Source of the DNA: Lactobacillales bacterium
GTDB lineage: Bacteria; Bacillota; Bacilli; Lactobacillales; Streptococcaceae
Direction: 5' to 3'
Length of the DNA stretch: 64,000 nt
Assembly: GCA_031261175.1 (NCBI GenBank)
Contig: JAISJW010000022.1
Coordinates: forward strand, 1 to 64,000
The position numbers were made by a program, and so were the translations under genes. Shown piece by piece: positions 27,894 to 36,964 of the stretch. How positions within the stretch are numbered: position 1 is the first letter of the stretch; each line of letters starts with the position of its first letter. Under the pieces are notes generated by a model. It did no database searches and was not told where the DNA came from. It saw only the letters and a list, made by a program, of their open reading frames with translations.

Positions 27894-29240
27894 TTAATTT
27901 TCGATGTTGATATCTTTGGTTTCTTTACCTAATAATAAAGCGATTAGGGTGATTGTTGCCATAACGCTTAGGTAGATACCGACGTAGAATGGGCTACCAT
28001 TTCCAGCTTTCCAAAGAGCCACCGCGATGATTGGTGCGACTGCAGCACCTAAAATCGAAGAAACGTTGTAGCTAAAGGCCGAACCGGAATAACGGATATT
28101 CGTCGGGAACAGTTCCGGCAGCAACGCTCCCATCGGACCAAAGGACAGACCCATTAGAGTGAAGCCGAGAACTAAGAATGCCATCGTCCATTCCGGATGC
28201 GTTGCTTTCAGGAATAAATTGAACGTTAAACCGAAAAGAACAATCAGAATAGTTACACCGATCAATAATTTACGACGACCCAAAGCATCAGCTAACGGAC
28301 CAGAAATCGCTGTGAAAATAGCGAAGAAAACCACGCCGAAAATCATCATTAAAATGAAGTCGTTGTAGGCGAAGCCGAGGCCGGGCGCGGCCGATGGCGG
28401 AGTTGCACTTGCCCCAAGCGGGCTTGCTGTTCCGAGAGTGAGGGTGAAGGTGGTCATGAGATAAAAGATGACGTAGGTCGCGAGCATGTAGAAGGTGCCG
28501 AGGATGAGTTCGCGCCAGTTTGTTTGGAACATCGCGATGAATGGGCTTTTGACGATTTTTTGCTCTGATTCGGCTTTTTGGAACGCGTTCGATTCGACTA
28601 GATGTGAGCGGACCCACAGGCCGATGATGACGATGACCGCCGAGAAGATAAACGGCACGCGCCAACCCCAAGTGACGAAGGCTTGCGACGTTACGCCCTT
28701 GCCGCCTGCGACGATTGTGTTGATGGCGAAGAACAGCCCGTTTGAGATGATGAAACCGAGTGGAGCGCCTAGTTGTGGGAAGATGCCGTACCACGCGCGT
28801 TTTCCTTCGGGAGCGTTTTCTGTTGCGACGAGCGCCGCGCCCGACCACTCGCCGCCGAGGGCGAAACCTTGGGCTAAGCGAAGAATTAGTAATAGGATTG
28901 GCGCTAGGATGCCGACCGTGTTGAAGTCCGGCAGGAAGCCTATGAGGAAAGTTGCGATTCCCATGACGATTAGCGACCAGATTAGCGTTTTCTTGCGGCC
29001 GAGTTTATCGCCGAGGTGACCGAAGACGGCAGCTCCGACAGGGCGGGCGATCATCGCTGCTCCGTAAACCGAGAAGCTGAGGATTAAGCCGACCGTTGGG
29101 TTCGTTTTCGGGAAGAATAAAGTTGGAAAGACTAAAACGGCCGCAGTTGCGTAGGCGTAGAAGTCGTAAAATTCGATAGTTGTCCCAATCATTGAGGCGA
29201 CGATGACGCGCCACGCGGGATTTGCAGGTTTATTTGACAT
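27894..29240 (-). CDS. MFS transporter of the metabolite:H+ symporter (MHS) family
   Basis: A 448-aa protein with 12 predicted membrane segments. The N-terminal ASMIGTTIEFYDFYAYATAAVLVFPTLFFP is the signature of ProP/ShiA-like MHS transporters, followed by GHLGDKLGRKKTL. Substrates in the family include proline/betaine, shikimate, citrate and ketoglutarate; which applies is unknown. It is a single gene with its own terminator. Confidence 0.9.
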   Translation of the reverse strand: MSNKPANPAWRVIVASMIGTTIEFYDFYAYATAAVLVFPTLFFPKTNPTVGLILSFSVYGAAMIARPVGAAVFGHLGDKLGRKKTLIWSLIVMGIATFLIGFLPDFNTVGILAPILLLILRLAQGFALGGEWSGAALVATENAPEGKRAWYGIFPQLGAPLGFIISNGLFFAINTIVAGGKGVTSQAFVTWGWRVPFIFSAVIVIIGLWVRSHLVESNAFQKAESEQKIVKSPFIAMFQTNWRELILGTFYMLATYVIFYLMTTFTLTLGTASPLGASATPPSAAPGLGFAYNDFILMMIFGVVFFAIFTAISGPLADALGRRKLLIGVTILIVLFGLTFNLFLKATHPEWTMAFLVLGFTLMGLSFGPMGALLPELFPTNIRYSGSAFSYNVSSILGAAVAPIIAVALWKAGNGSPFYVGIYLSVMATITLIALLLGKETKDINIEN

Positions 29241-29332
29241 TTAGAGCTCCTTAATTTATAAACTTGCAATATTCTAACAAAAAATGTTAGGAAATTGCAA
29301 CTTTATCGTTAAGTTGCTAAGGTATAAAAAAG

Positions 29333-29407
29333 CTTACTGTTTTTTAAGGGGTTTTTTAGGGGTTTCGAGGCTCGAAATCCCTAAAAAACGCCCTAAAACA
29401 CAGTAAG
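29333..29407. repeat. long inverted repeat, family B copy 2
   Basis: CTTACTGTTTTTTAAGGGG… against …CCCTAAAACACAGTAAG, centre TTTCGAGGCTCGAAA. It lies between the aquaporin gene end and the MFS gene start, both on the minus strand. Confidence 0.9.
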
Positions 29408-29412
29408 CAATT

Positions 29413-30081
29413 TTACTCTTCTGTTCCAATCAAATATTTAGCCACTAAAGCCGCTAAAATAGCTCCGACGATCGGTGCGAGGATGAAAATCCACAACTGA
29501 CCGAGCGCGTCGCCACCGGCAAACAAAGCTGGTGCGATACTTCGAGCCGGATTGACCGAAGTTCCAGTCAAAGGGATGCCGATCAAGTGATCCATCGTCA
29601 AAGTCAACCCGATAAACAGGCCGGCGACACTGCCGACTCCTTTTTTCGAACTCGTCACCGTCACAATCACCAAAACAAACATAAACGTCAACACGGTTTC
29701 AACCAAAAAGCCGACCGGCGCTGAAATCCCGTTCAGCAAATTCTGACCCAAATTCTCAGTCGTCCCAAGCTGATCCGAAGCGATCCCATACAAAAGCGAA
29801 CTTCCGAGCAATCCGCCCAAAACCTGAGCTGCCACATACACACCCAACTCCACAGCGCTCAACCGCTTATTCACAAACATCGCGATCGACACAGCCGGAT
29901 TCAAATGCGCCCCGCTAATCGTCCCGATACTGTAAGCCGCTGCCACAATCGTCAGCCCAAACGCAATTGCAATCCCGAGATTTCCGATCTTCTCACCCGC
30001 AATCACCGCACTCGTCGTCCCGACAAACACCAGAATAAACGTCCCGATAAACTCCGCCAAAAACTTCTTCAAATTGCCCAT
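29413..30081 (-). CDS. aquaporin (AqpZ-like)
   Basis: A 222-aa MIP channel with six membrane segments and both NPA boxes (GAHLNPAVS and TSVNPARS). The short loops and the residue pattern at the second box (TSVNPARSIAPAL) fit water channels better than GlpF. The start at 30081 (MGNLKKFLAEFIGTF) is the family beginning; the longer frame to 30159 lacks a ribosome site. Confidence 0.92.
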   Translation of the reverse strand: MGNLKKFLAEFIGTFILVFVGTTSAVIAGEKIGNLGIAIAFGLTIVAAAYSIGTISGAHLNPAVSIAMFVNKRLSAVELGVYVAAQVLGGLLGSSLLYGIASDQLGTTENLGQNLLNGISAPVGFLVETVLTFMFVLVIVTVTSSKKGVGSVAGLFIGLTLTMDHLIGIPLTGTSVNPARSIAPALFAGGDALGQLWIFILAPIVGAILAALVAKYLIGTEE

Positions 30082-30222
30082 TTTATCCACAACCTTTCTG
30101 AATATATCTATATATTTAATTATACTCGCCCCCGAAATTTTCTCAAAAAGAAAACCCAAACCTTAAGAAATCGGGCAAGTTCTCCGCTTCTCTACGCACA
30201 GCTCAATCGTTAAGATCAACCA

Positions 30223-30256
30223 CAAAAAAAGCCGCCCTCGAACGCGAGGGCGACTT
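30223..30256 (-). terminator. terminator of pflB
   Basis: On the minus strand AGTCGCCCTCG, CGTT, CGAGGGCGGCTTTTTTT, preceded by GGCAAGT. Confidence 0.85.
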
Positions 30257-30267
30257 GCCTAAAGATT

Positions 30268-32511
30268 TTACATTCTGTCGTGGAACGTGCGTGAAATCAC
30301 GTCGAGCTGTTGTTCGCGGGTCAAGTCGATGAACTTAACGGCGTAGCCTGAGACGCGGATCGTGAAGTTGGCGTATTCTTCTTTTTCCGGGTGTTCCATC
30401 GCGTCGATCAGTTTTTCTTTGCCGAAAACGTTGATGTTGACGTGGTGTGCACCTTGCGCGAAGTAGCCATCCAAAACGCTGACCAGGTTGTCGATGCGGT
30501 CCGATTCAGTATTTCCAAGCGCTTCCGGATTGATCGATTGCGTGTTCGAAATCCCATCGAGAGCGTATTCGTAAGGAAGTTTCGCAACCGAAGAAAGGCT
30601 GGCAAGTAGGCCGTTCTGTTCCGCGCCGTAAGACGGGTTCGCACCTGGCGAAAGCGGTTCGCCAGCTTTGCGGCCATCAGGCAGCGAGCCAGTCGCTTTA
30701 CCGTAGACGACGTTTGACGTGATCGTCAAAATCGAAGTCGTATGTTCGGCGTCGCGGTATGTCGGATGTTTTTTAATTTTATCAAGGAAAGTTTTCAGTA
30801 ACCACACGGCAATTTCATCCGCGCGTTCATCGTTATTCCCGTAGCGAGGGAAGTCACCTTCCGTTTTGAAGTCGACAATCAGGCCGTCTTCGTCACGAAC
30901 CGGAGTCACTTGCGCGTATTTTATTGCGCTCAGCGAGTCAACAACGTGCGAGAAACCAGCGATCCCTGTGGCAAATGTGCGGTGCACATCAGTGTCGATT
31001 AGCGACATTTCCACACGTTCATAATAATATTTATCGTGCATGTAGTGGATCAAGTTCAACACATTCACGTAAAGACCAGCTAACCAGTCAAGCGTCGTGT
31101 CGTATTTGCGCATTACGATATCGTAATTCAGCGCACCCTCGCCCTCGTAAGGACGGAATTCAGGAGCGACTTGCGCTTTCGATTTTTCGTCGATTCCGCC
31201 ATTCAAAGCGTAAAGCAAAGCTTTTGCTAAGTTGGCACGAGCGCCGAAGAATTGCATTTCTTTACCGGTTTGCGTCGCCGATACACAGCAGCAAATCGCG
31301 TAATCGTCACCCCAAGTAACACGCATAACTTCGTCGTTTTCGTATTGAATCGAAGATGTTTCGATCGAGATTTGCGCCGCAAATTTGCGGAACGCTTCAG
31401 GTAGACGTTTCGAATATAAAATTGTCAAGTTTGGTTCAGGGTAAGGACCCATGTTGCGCAAAGTTTGCAGGAAGCGGAAGTCGTTCTTCGTCACCAAAGT
31501 GCGTCCGTCTTCGCTCATCCCGCCAAGCGACAACGTCGCCCAAACTGGGTCGCCAGTAAATAATTCTTGGTAAGATTTAATGCGGGCAAATTTAACCATG
31601 CGCAGTTTCATCACCAAGTGGTCGATGATTTCTTGCGAGTCAGCTTCAGTCAACAAACCAGCCGCGATGTCGCGTTCGAAATAGATATCAAGGAAAGTCG
31701 AGATGCGACCGATACTCATCGCCGCTCCGTTTTGTTCCTTGATCGCAGCTAGGTAACCAAAGTAAGTCCATTGAACGGCTTCAGTCGCGTTCGTAGCCGG
31801 CACGGAAATATCAAAACCGTATTTCTCTGCCATTTTTTTCAGGTCGCGCAACGCTTTATATTGATCCGAAATTTCTTCGCGTTGGCGAATCACTGATTCA
31901 GTCATCGTACCGTTTCCGCAGTTAGCGTGGTCGCGCGATTTTTCGCTCATCAAGAAATCAATCCCGTATAACGCGATACGACGGTAGTCACCGACGATGC
32001 GTCCGCGTCCATAAGTATCCGGCAGACCAGTTAAAATTTTATTTTTACGAGCTAAACGCATTTCCGGTGTATAGGCGTCAAAAACCCCTTGGTTGTGCGT
32101 TTTGCGGTATTTATTAAAGATTTCGCTGAATTTTTTATCCGGCGTTCCACCCGCTTGGATGATGGCTTCTTTCGCCATTTTAATCCCGCCAAGTGGCATA
32201 AACGCCCGTTTCAAAGGCTTGTCAGTTTGCAGTCCGACCACCTTTTCCAAGTCTTTCAACTCTTCCGAAATATAGCCCGCAGGATATGAGTTCATCCCTG
32301 AAACGCGGCTTTCTTCGATTTCCAGAACGCCGCCATTTGCCCGCTCTGCTTTCAAAAGTTCTTGCAATTTACCCCAAAGTTTTACCGTGGATTCACTTGC
32401 CGCCTCGAGGAAACTTTCGTCGCCCTCGTACGGTGTGTAGTTGTGTTGAATGAAGTCGCGTACGTTGACTTCGTGCCGCCACTCGTTGCCTTTAAATCCG
32501 TTCCAGCTCAT
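30268..32511 (-). CDS. pflB: formate C-acetyltransferase (pyruvate formate-lyase)
   Basis: A 747-aa glycyl-radical enzyme that splits pyruvate with CoA into acetyl-CoA and formate under anoxia. The active-site cysteines are in DYAICCCVSATQTG (residues 407-409). The glycyl-radical loop is RVSGYAVKF near the C-terminus. The start at 32511 (MSWNGFKG) is behind GGGGG; the 48-bp extension is unlikely. The activating enzyme gene is not in this window. A TGGTATAAT box is at 32539-32546 and a cre-like site lies further upstream. Confidence 0.97.
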   Translation of the reverse strand: MSWNGFKGNEWRHEVNVRDFIQHNYTPYEGDESFLEAASESTVKLWGKLQELLKAERANGGVLEIEESRVSGMNSYPAGYISEELKDLEKVVGLQTDKPLKRAFMPLGGIKMAKEAIIQAGGTPDKKFSEIFNKYRKTHNQGVFDAYTPEMRLARKNKILTGLPDTYGRGRIVGDYRRIALYGIDFLMSEKSRDHANCGNGTMTESVIRQREEISDQYKALRDLKKMAEKYGFDISVPATNATEAVQWTYFGYLAAIKEQNGAAMSIGRISTFLDIYFERDIAAGLLTEADSQEIIDHLVMKLRMVKFARIKSYQELFTGDPVWATLSLGGMSEDGRTLVTKNDFRFLQTLRNMGPYPEPNLTILYSKRLPEAFRKFAAQISIETSSIQYENDEVMRVTWGDDYAICCCVSATQTGKEMQFFGARANLAKALLYALNGGIDEKSKAQVAPEFRPYEGEGALNYDIVMRKYDTTLDWLAGLYVNVLNLIHYMHDKYYYERVEMSLIDTDVHRTFATGIAGFSHVVDSLSAIKYAQVTPVRDEDGLIVDFKTEGDFPRYGNNDERADEIAVWLLKTFLDKIKKHPTYRDAEHTTSILTITSNVVYGKATGSLPDGRKAGEPLSPGANPSYGAEQNGLLASLSSVAKLPYEYALDGISNTQSINPEALGNTESDRIDNLVSVLDGYFAQGAHHVNINVFGKEKLIDAMEHPEKEEYANFTIRVSGYAVKFIDLTREQQLDVISRTFHDRM

Positions 32512-32578
32512 TGGAATACCCCCTACTTTGTTACTAAAATTATACCACATTTTGGGCAAGCCACCGCCGCCCTCTTTA

Positions 32579-32593
32579 ATGAAAACGGTTTTG
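32579..32593. promoter_or_regulatory. cre-like site upstream of pflB
   Basis: ATGAAAACGGTTTTG matches the CcpA consensus WTGNAANCGNWNNCW except at the last two positions. It is about 35 bp upstream of the -10 box. Confidence 0.3.
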
Positions 32594-32650
32594 CCTTAAT
32601 AAGTATATTTTACTACTATTTGGCGCGTCCCGCCATTATGTTGCCTAGTT

Positions 32651-32809
32651 TAAGGTAACAGTTGGAAATTAGTTTCGTCATAATTTTTTCTGTTTATTAT
32701 TTAGCAAGGAAATCGACAACTTCCATGTGGTACATGGACCGCGGAGATTGACATAGCTAAATAATGAACAGGTAAATTTAGGCGCAATAGATTTCCAACT
32801 GTTACCTTA
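32651..32809. repeat. inverted repeat with conserved core, family D copy 1
   Basis: Outer arms TAAGGTAACAGTTGGAAAT / ATTTCCAACTGTTACCTTA. Inner arms CTGTTTATTATTTAGC / GCTAAATAATGAACAG. The 54-nt apical core at 32704-32757 (AAGGAAATCGACA…GGAGATTGAC) recurs at 36841-36894. It lies between proA and pflB and overlaps the proA stop codon. Confidence 0.8.
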
Positions 32810-34036
32810 CGGCCTGATTTCGCCGTGCCCTAAAATCACGTATTTCGTCGTCGTAAGTTCGGCAAGTCCCATCGGCCCCCGCGCGTGCAATTTCTGCGTC
32901 GAAATTCCAATCTCGGCGCCGAAACCAAAGACCTCGCCATCAGTGAAGCGAGTCGAGGCGTTGACGTAAACCGCCGCGGCATCTATCTCATTGAGAAATT
33001 TTTCAGCTGTCGCGATGTTTTCAGTGATGATGCTTTCTGAGTGTTTCGTATTATGCGTGTTGATGAATTCAATCGCTTCTTCAAGGTTAGCCGCAAGTTT
33101 GACTGATAAGATATAGTCGAGGAATTCGGTGTTGAAATCCTCTTCGGTGGCCGCGGTCGCCTTTTTGAAAAGGTCGAACGAGTCTTCGTCCGCGCGGAAT
33201 TCAACATTGAATTTGCCTAGGACTTTTTCGAGTTTAGGGATGAATTCAGTGGCGATATGGCGGTTGATAACGACGCCTTCGATTGCGTTGCAAACGCTCG
33301 GGCGCTGAACTTTCGCGTTCACGATGATATCGAGCGCTTTGTTAAAGTCCGCCGCTTCATCGACGTAAACGTGACAGATTCCTGTTCCCGTTTCAATAAT
33401 TGGAACCGTCGAGTTTTGTTTCACTGCGTTGATTAACCCTGCTCCCCCGCGCGGAATTAGGACGTCGACGTATTTATCGAGTTTCATTAACGCGTTCGTC
33501 GATTCGCGAGTTACGTCGTCGATGAACTGGATGGCGTCTTGCGTTTCGATAGCTGCTGACATGATTTCGACGATAACTTTATTCGTGTGATAAGCTTCCT
33601 TACCACCTTTTAAAATTACGGCGTTTCCTGTTTTGAAACAAAGCGAAGCCGCATCACTCGTCACGTTCGGACGGCTTTCATAGATGATGCCGACAACGCC
33701 TAGTGGTACGCGTTTTTTCGTGATATTTAGCCCATCTTCGTTAATCCAACCTTCGATGGTTTCGCCGACCGGATCTTTGAGTTTTGCAACTTTGTTGATT
33801 CCTTCAGCCATCGCCCAAATGCGTTTTTCATCGAGTCTCAAACGATCGACCATAACTTCGTTAATCCCGTTAGCCGCCGCTGCATCAACATCTTTTTTGT
33901 TAGCTTCGATGATTTGCGGCGCATTCGCGATCAGCGCGTCACTCATTTTTTCAAGCTCGATATTTTTTTCGATACTGCTCAATTTGGCTAGCGCGCGACT
34001 TGCCGTCTGCGCTCTTTTTCCTAATTCTTCTAACAT
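32807..34036 (-). CDS. proA: glutamate-5-semialdehyde dehydrogenase
   Basis: A 409-aa gamma-glutamyl phosphate reductase, second step of proline synthesis. IYESRPNVTSDAASL and the Cys in RPSVCNAIEG are the family motifs. The start lies 4 bp after proB, so the two form an operon. The stop codon falls inside the arm of the inverted repeat 32651-32809. Confidence 0.96.
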   Translation of the reverse strand: MLEELGKRAQTASRALAKLSSIEKNIELEKMSDALIANAPQIIEANKKDVDAAAANGINEVMVDRLRLDEKRIWAMAEGINKVAKLKDPVGETIEGWINEDGLNITKKRVPLGVVGIIYESRPNVTSDAASLCFKTGNAVILKGGKEAYHTNKVIVEIMSAAIETQDAIQFIDDVTRESTNALMKLDKYVDVLIPRGGAGLINAVKQNSTVPIIETGTGICHVYVDEAADFNKALDIIVNAKVQRPSVCNAIEGVVINRHIATEFIPKLEKVLGKFNVEFRADEDSFDLFKKATAATEEDFNTEFLDYILSVKLAANLEEAIEFINTHNTKHSESIITENIATAEKFLNEIDAAAVYVNASTRFTDGEVFGFGAEIGISTQKLHARGPMGLAELTTTKYVILGHGEIRP

Positions 34037-34040
34037 ATTT

Positions 34041-34841
34041 TTATCCTTTCGCGAATAAAGTTCCGACGTTCTCGCCGCTCAAAATTTCGTTGATTATTTT
34101 CGGATCTTCGCCCAACGCGATGACGAGTTTTCCATCATTTTTCAGCAAGGTTTCAGCTGCCGTCAACTTCGAAAGCATACCGCCCGTGCCGACGTTCGTC
34201 CCCGCCCCACCTGCTTGATTCAATAGTTCAGGAGTAATTTCAGTGATTTTATCGTATTTTTTAGCATCCGCGAAATCGCCCGGATTTTTATCGTAAAAGC
34301 CGTCGACGTCGCTCAAAATAATGAGCAAATCAGCGTTTGCGACAATCGAAACAATGACGCTCAAAGTGTCGTTATCGCCGAACGCCGTGTTGTGGTCGAG
34401 TTCGTCGATTGACACCGTATCGTTCTCGTTGATAATCGCTAGAACCCCTAAATCCAAAAGCGCGTTGAGTGTGTTCGACACGTTCTCGCGACTCGTTTCG
34501 TAATCCACCACATCACGCGTCAAAAGCACTTGCGCCACGTGTTGCGTGTAGGCGTTGAAGCGCTGTTTATAAATATTCATCAGCTCGGCTTGACCAATTG
34601 CGGCAAGTGCCTGCTGACGCTCGACCTCGCGCGGTCGCGTTTTCAGGCGGAGCTGTCCCATGGCGACGCCAATTGCCCCGCTTGTTACTAAAATCACTTC
34701 GACCCCTTCATTCATGAGGTTGGTGATGGTGAAGGCGAGTTCGTCGATGAGGCGCAAGTTGACGGTGCCGTTATCGTAAAGCAGGGTGCTGGTGCCGATT
34801 TTGATGACGATTCGGCGTGCGTTTTTCAATTCATTTCTCAT
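34041..34841 (-). CDS. proB: glutamate 5-kinase, short form
   Basis: A 266-aa amino-acid kinase, first step of proline synthesis. It has RIVIKIGTSTLL, LVTSGAIGVA and the glutamate-site region NENDTVS. The C-terminal PUA domain of the long enzyme is absent, as in many lactic acid bacteria. TATAAT (34850-34855) ends eight bases before the ATG with no Shine-Dalgarno site, so a leaderless mRNA is likely. It is divergent from proC. Confidence 0.95.
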   Translation of the reverse strand: MRNELKNARRIVIKIGTSTLLYDNGTVNLRLIDELAFTITNLMNEGVEVILVTSGAIGVAMGQLRLKTRPREVERQQALAAIGQAELMNIYKQRFNAYTQHVAQVLLTRDVVDYETSRENVSNTLNALLDLGVLAIINENDTVSIDELDHNTAFGDNDTLSVIVSIVANADLLIILSDVDGFYDKNPGDFADAKKYDKITEITPELLNQAGGAGTNVGTGGMLSKLTAAETLLKNDGKLVIALGEDPKIINEILSGENVGTLFAKG

Positions 34842-34910
34842 AATTATTTATTATACCTTAATTTTTTGTTATAATAAAGTCAGTAAGTAAGAAAAGGGCG
34901 GTCTCGGACT

Positions 34911-35678
34911 ATGAAAATTGGATTTATTGGGAATGGAAATATGGCGAATGCGATCATCACGCGCCTGCGCACGCATAAGCATTTTGATTTGTATGTGTCA
35001 GGTATCGATTTCGCGGAAGTTTCGGCGTACGCTGCCGAGCTTGAGATCACCGCTATCGATGGCAATTCAGCGCTCGCTGCCGAGGTTGATGTCGTCGTTT
35101 TAGCGGTCAAACCAAATATCGTACCTTTAGTTTTGGCAGAAATAGATGTTAAGGATAAATTGTTGATTACGATCGCGGCAGGCTTGAGTTTGTCGAGCTA
35201 TCCTGACTCAGCGGTTGTTCGCGTTATGCCGAATTTGAACGCTCGAATTGCCCGCGCCGTTTCAGCTATTGTCGCGAATGGCTTTGTCGATGAAGCGCAG
35301 CTCGCGGTTGCTAAGGAAATTGTTAGCTCGATCGGTTCGGTTTACGAAATCCCCGAAAAGGACTTTTCGACGTTTACCGCCATCGCCGGCAGCTCGCCCG
35401 CTTTCGTTTTCGAGTTTATCGACGCGATGAGCCGCGCCGCGTTAAGCCACGGGATGCCTAAAGCACTCGCAACCGAAATCGCCGCCAACGCTGTGGCTGG
35501 AAGTGCTGAACTTTTAGCTTTCGAACACGCGAACCCTTGGGATTTGATCAATCAAGTGTCAAGCCCTGGTGGCACAACGGTCGCCGGCTCGCGCGCCCTG
35601 CACGAAAACGGATTTTACAATACGGTGATGCAAGCAATCGATGCCGTGATCGAACGCGACCAAGAATTAGGCTCTTAA
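34911..35678 (+). CDS. proC: pyrroline-5-carboxylate reductase
   Basis: A 255-aa enzyme, last step of proline synthesis. The Rossmann start is IGFIGNGNMANAI; the C-terminus has GSSPAFVFEFIDAM and SPGGTTVAGSRALHE, the P5C-reductase signature. It is divergent from proBA, with about 70 bp between the starts; its own promoter (TTATAATAA, 34868-34876) overlaps the proB control region. All three proline genes are thus clustered. Confidence 0.95.
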   Translation: MKIGFIGNGNMANAIITRLRTHKHFDLYVSGIDFAEVSAYAAELEITAIDGNSALAAEVDVVVLAVKPNIVPLVLAEIDVKDKLLITIAAGLSLSSYPDSAVVRVMPNLNARIARAVSAIVANGFVDEAQLAVAKEIVSSIGSVYEIPEKDFSTFTAIAGSSPAFVFEFIDAMSRAALSHGMPKALATEIAANAVAGSAELLAFEHANPWDLINQVSSPGGTTVAGSRALHENGFYNTVMQAIDAVIERDQELGS

Positions 35679-35683
35679 AAAAG

Positions 35684-35756
35684 CTAGTCGCATCCAAGCC
35701 GATTTTTAACTAATTCACATCTCGAATTAGTTAAAAATCGGCTTGGATGCGACTAG
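35684..35756. repeat. long inverted repeat, family A copy 4 (divergent)
   Basis: CTAGTCGCATCCAAGCCG… with its complement. It keeps CTAnTCGCAT and AAGCCG of family A but the inner arm is TTTTTAACTAATTC. It follows the proC stop codon by 6 bp. Confidence 0.85.
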
Positions 35757-35766
35757 ACCAAAATTA

Positions 35767-35803
35767 AAACCCTCTAACCTTCAAAAGTTTAGAGGGTTTT
35801 TAT
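35767..35803. terminator. bidirectional terminator proC/crr
   Basis: AAAACCCTCTAA, loop, TTAGAGGGTTTTT between convergent genes. Confidence 0.85.
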
Positions 35804-35805
35804 TA

Positions 35806-36297
35806 TTATCTTTTTTCAATTTGGGCTTGCGCTACTTCGTCGCCCGCTTTAACCTCGCGCGGCGCCGTAACGTCGAAACCTTCAAGGTCATCTGCGTTCG
35901 TCGCAATCACGATGATATCTGAATCCTTACCAGCCGCAGCAATTGCCGCTAAGTCAACGACCGCAATCTTCGTCGCAGGAGTAACCAAGTCGCCTTCGTT
36001 CACGAAAACTTCGAAAGGCTCGCCGTTCAAGTCGACCGTGTTAATTCCCAAGTGGACTAACAGTTCAACTCCATCGGCATTGATTCCGTAGGCGTGCTTA
36101 GTCGGAAAGACCGACGTGATCACTCCGCTGACCGGCGCGTAAATATCGCCATCGGTAGGCGTTACCGCAAATCCGTCACCCATCATTTTTTGCGAGAACA
36201 TTACGTCGTTCACGTCTTCGATATTCTTCAACTTGCCCGCTACTGGTGCGAACAATTCCACGTTGATGATATCAGTATTCGGTTTTAAATTTATCAT
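35806..36297 (-). CDS. crr: PTS glucose-type enzyme IIA
   Basis: A 163-aa stand-alone EIIA-Glc. The phosphorylated His is H82 in VHLGINTV, with its partner H68 in TKHAYG. It relays phosphate from HPr to membrane EIIBC units encoded elsewhere. A TGATATAAT promoter gives a leader of about 50 nt. Stand-alone EIIA in Bacilli can serve several permeases. Confidence 0.93.
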   Translation of the reverse strand: MINLKPNTDIINVELFAPVAGKLKNIEDVNDVMFSQKMMGDGFAVTPTDGDIYAPVSGVITSVFPTKHAYGINADGVELLVHLGINTVDLNGEPFEVFVNEGDLVTPATKIAVVDLAAIAAAGKDSDIIVIATNADDLEGFDVTAPREVKAGDEVAQAQIEKR

Positions 36298-36407
36298 ATT
36301 CCACTCCCTAATTCACTGCATTCGCACACACCCGCGATGTATACCTTTTCATTATATCAAAATGTTAAAGTTTTAACATTCCAAGGGTATATTTCTTTAA
36401 ATTTTAA

Positions 36408-36428
36408 AGACCTAGCATAAGCTAGGCC
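36408..36428 (-). terminator. terminator overlapping the DUF1292 stop
   Basis: On the minus strand AGGCCTAGC, TTAT, GCTAGGTCTTT. Confidence 0.7.
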
Positions 36429-36766
36429 TCTTCGTCGGTCATAAAAGCATTGAAAACTTCTTCGATGAAGTCCCATTCTTCGTCAGATTCAACCGGATTC
36501 AAGTCACCTTCCGTGCCATCTTCGTTTTCAGTAAACGAGTAGGCAAGTACGTCAACTTGTTCTTCGGGATCCGCATCAGCCGGAACTAACAAAACGTAAT
36601 TTTTTTCGAATTTTTCTTTTCCGTCAATCGAAATCAAAATTTCAAATAAAGTTTCGTTTCCTTCAGGATCTAACAGCGTGATAAACTCGCGTCCATCCCC
36701 ACATCCGTTACATCCGTCTTCGCATTCGTGATCATGATCATGATCGTGTCCACCACAACAGCTCAT
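36422..36766 (-). CDS. DUF1292 protein with metal-binding N-terminus
   Basis: A 114-aa protein. Residues about 27-105 match DUF1292 (YrzB-like): [20 protein letters not shown] and YVLLVPAD, with an acidic tail. Residues 1-25 are an added Cys/His-rich segment ([14 protein letters not shown]…CNGCGDG) that could bind zinc or nickel. The start at 36766 has GGAGG eight bases upstream; an earlier ATG is part of that site. DUF1292 usually lies beside yrrK/yrrL, which are not here. Confidence 0.85.
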   Translation of the reverse strand: MSCCGGHDHDHDHECEDGCNGCGDGREFITLLDPEGNETLFEILISIDGKEKFEKNYVLLVPADADPEEQVDVLAYSFTENEDGTEGDLNPVESDEEWDFIEEVFNAFMTDEEA

Positions 36767-36794
36767 TAAATTGTCCTCCATATTTTATGGGCAT

Positions 36795-36938
36795 CTTGCG
36801 AATTATTTTTTTGTAACAAAATTTTCTATTTTTTTATTTTGCAAGGAAATCGACAAGCTCCATGTGGTGCATGGGGCGAGGAGATTGACGATGCAAAATA
36901 GAAAATAGGAGATTTTGGATAAAAAATAAATTTGCAAG
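36795..36938. repeat. inverted repeat with conserved core, family D copy 2
   Basis: Outer arms from CTTGC…TTTTCTATTTTTTTATTTTGC to GCAAAATAGAAAATAG…GCAAG. The apical core 36841-36894 is 45/54 identical to 32704-32757 although the arms differ completely. Confidence 0.8.
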
Positions 36939-36964
36939 AGGCACTATAACATTAATTATATCAC

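Noticed and set aside
30082..30159. Extended aquaporin start
   Set aside because: The extra 26 residues lack a ribosome site and family similarity; MGNLKKFLAEF is the normal beginning.
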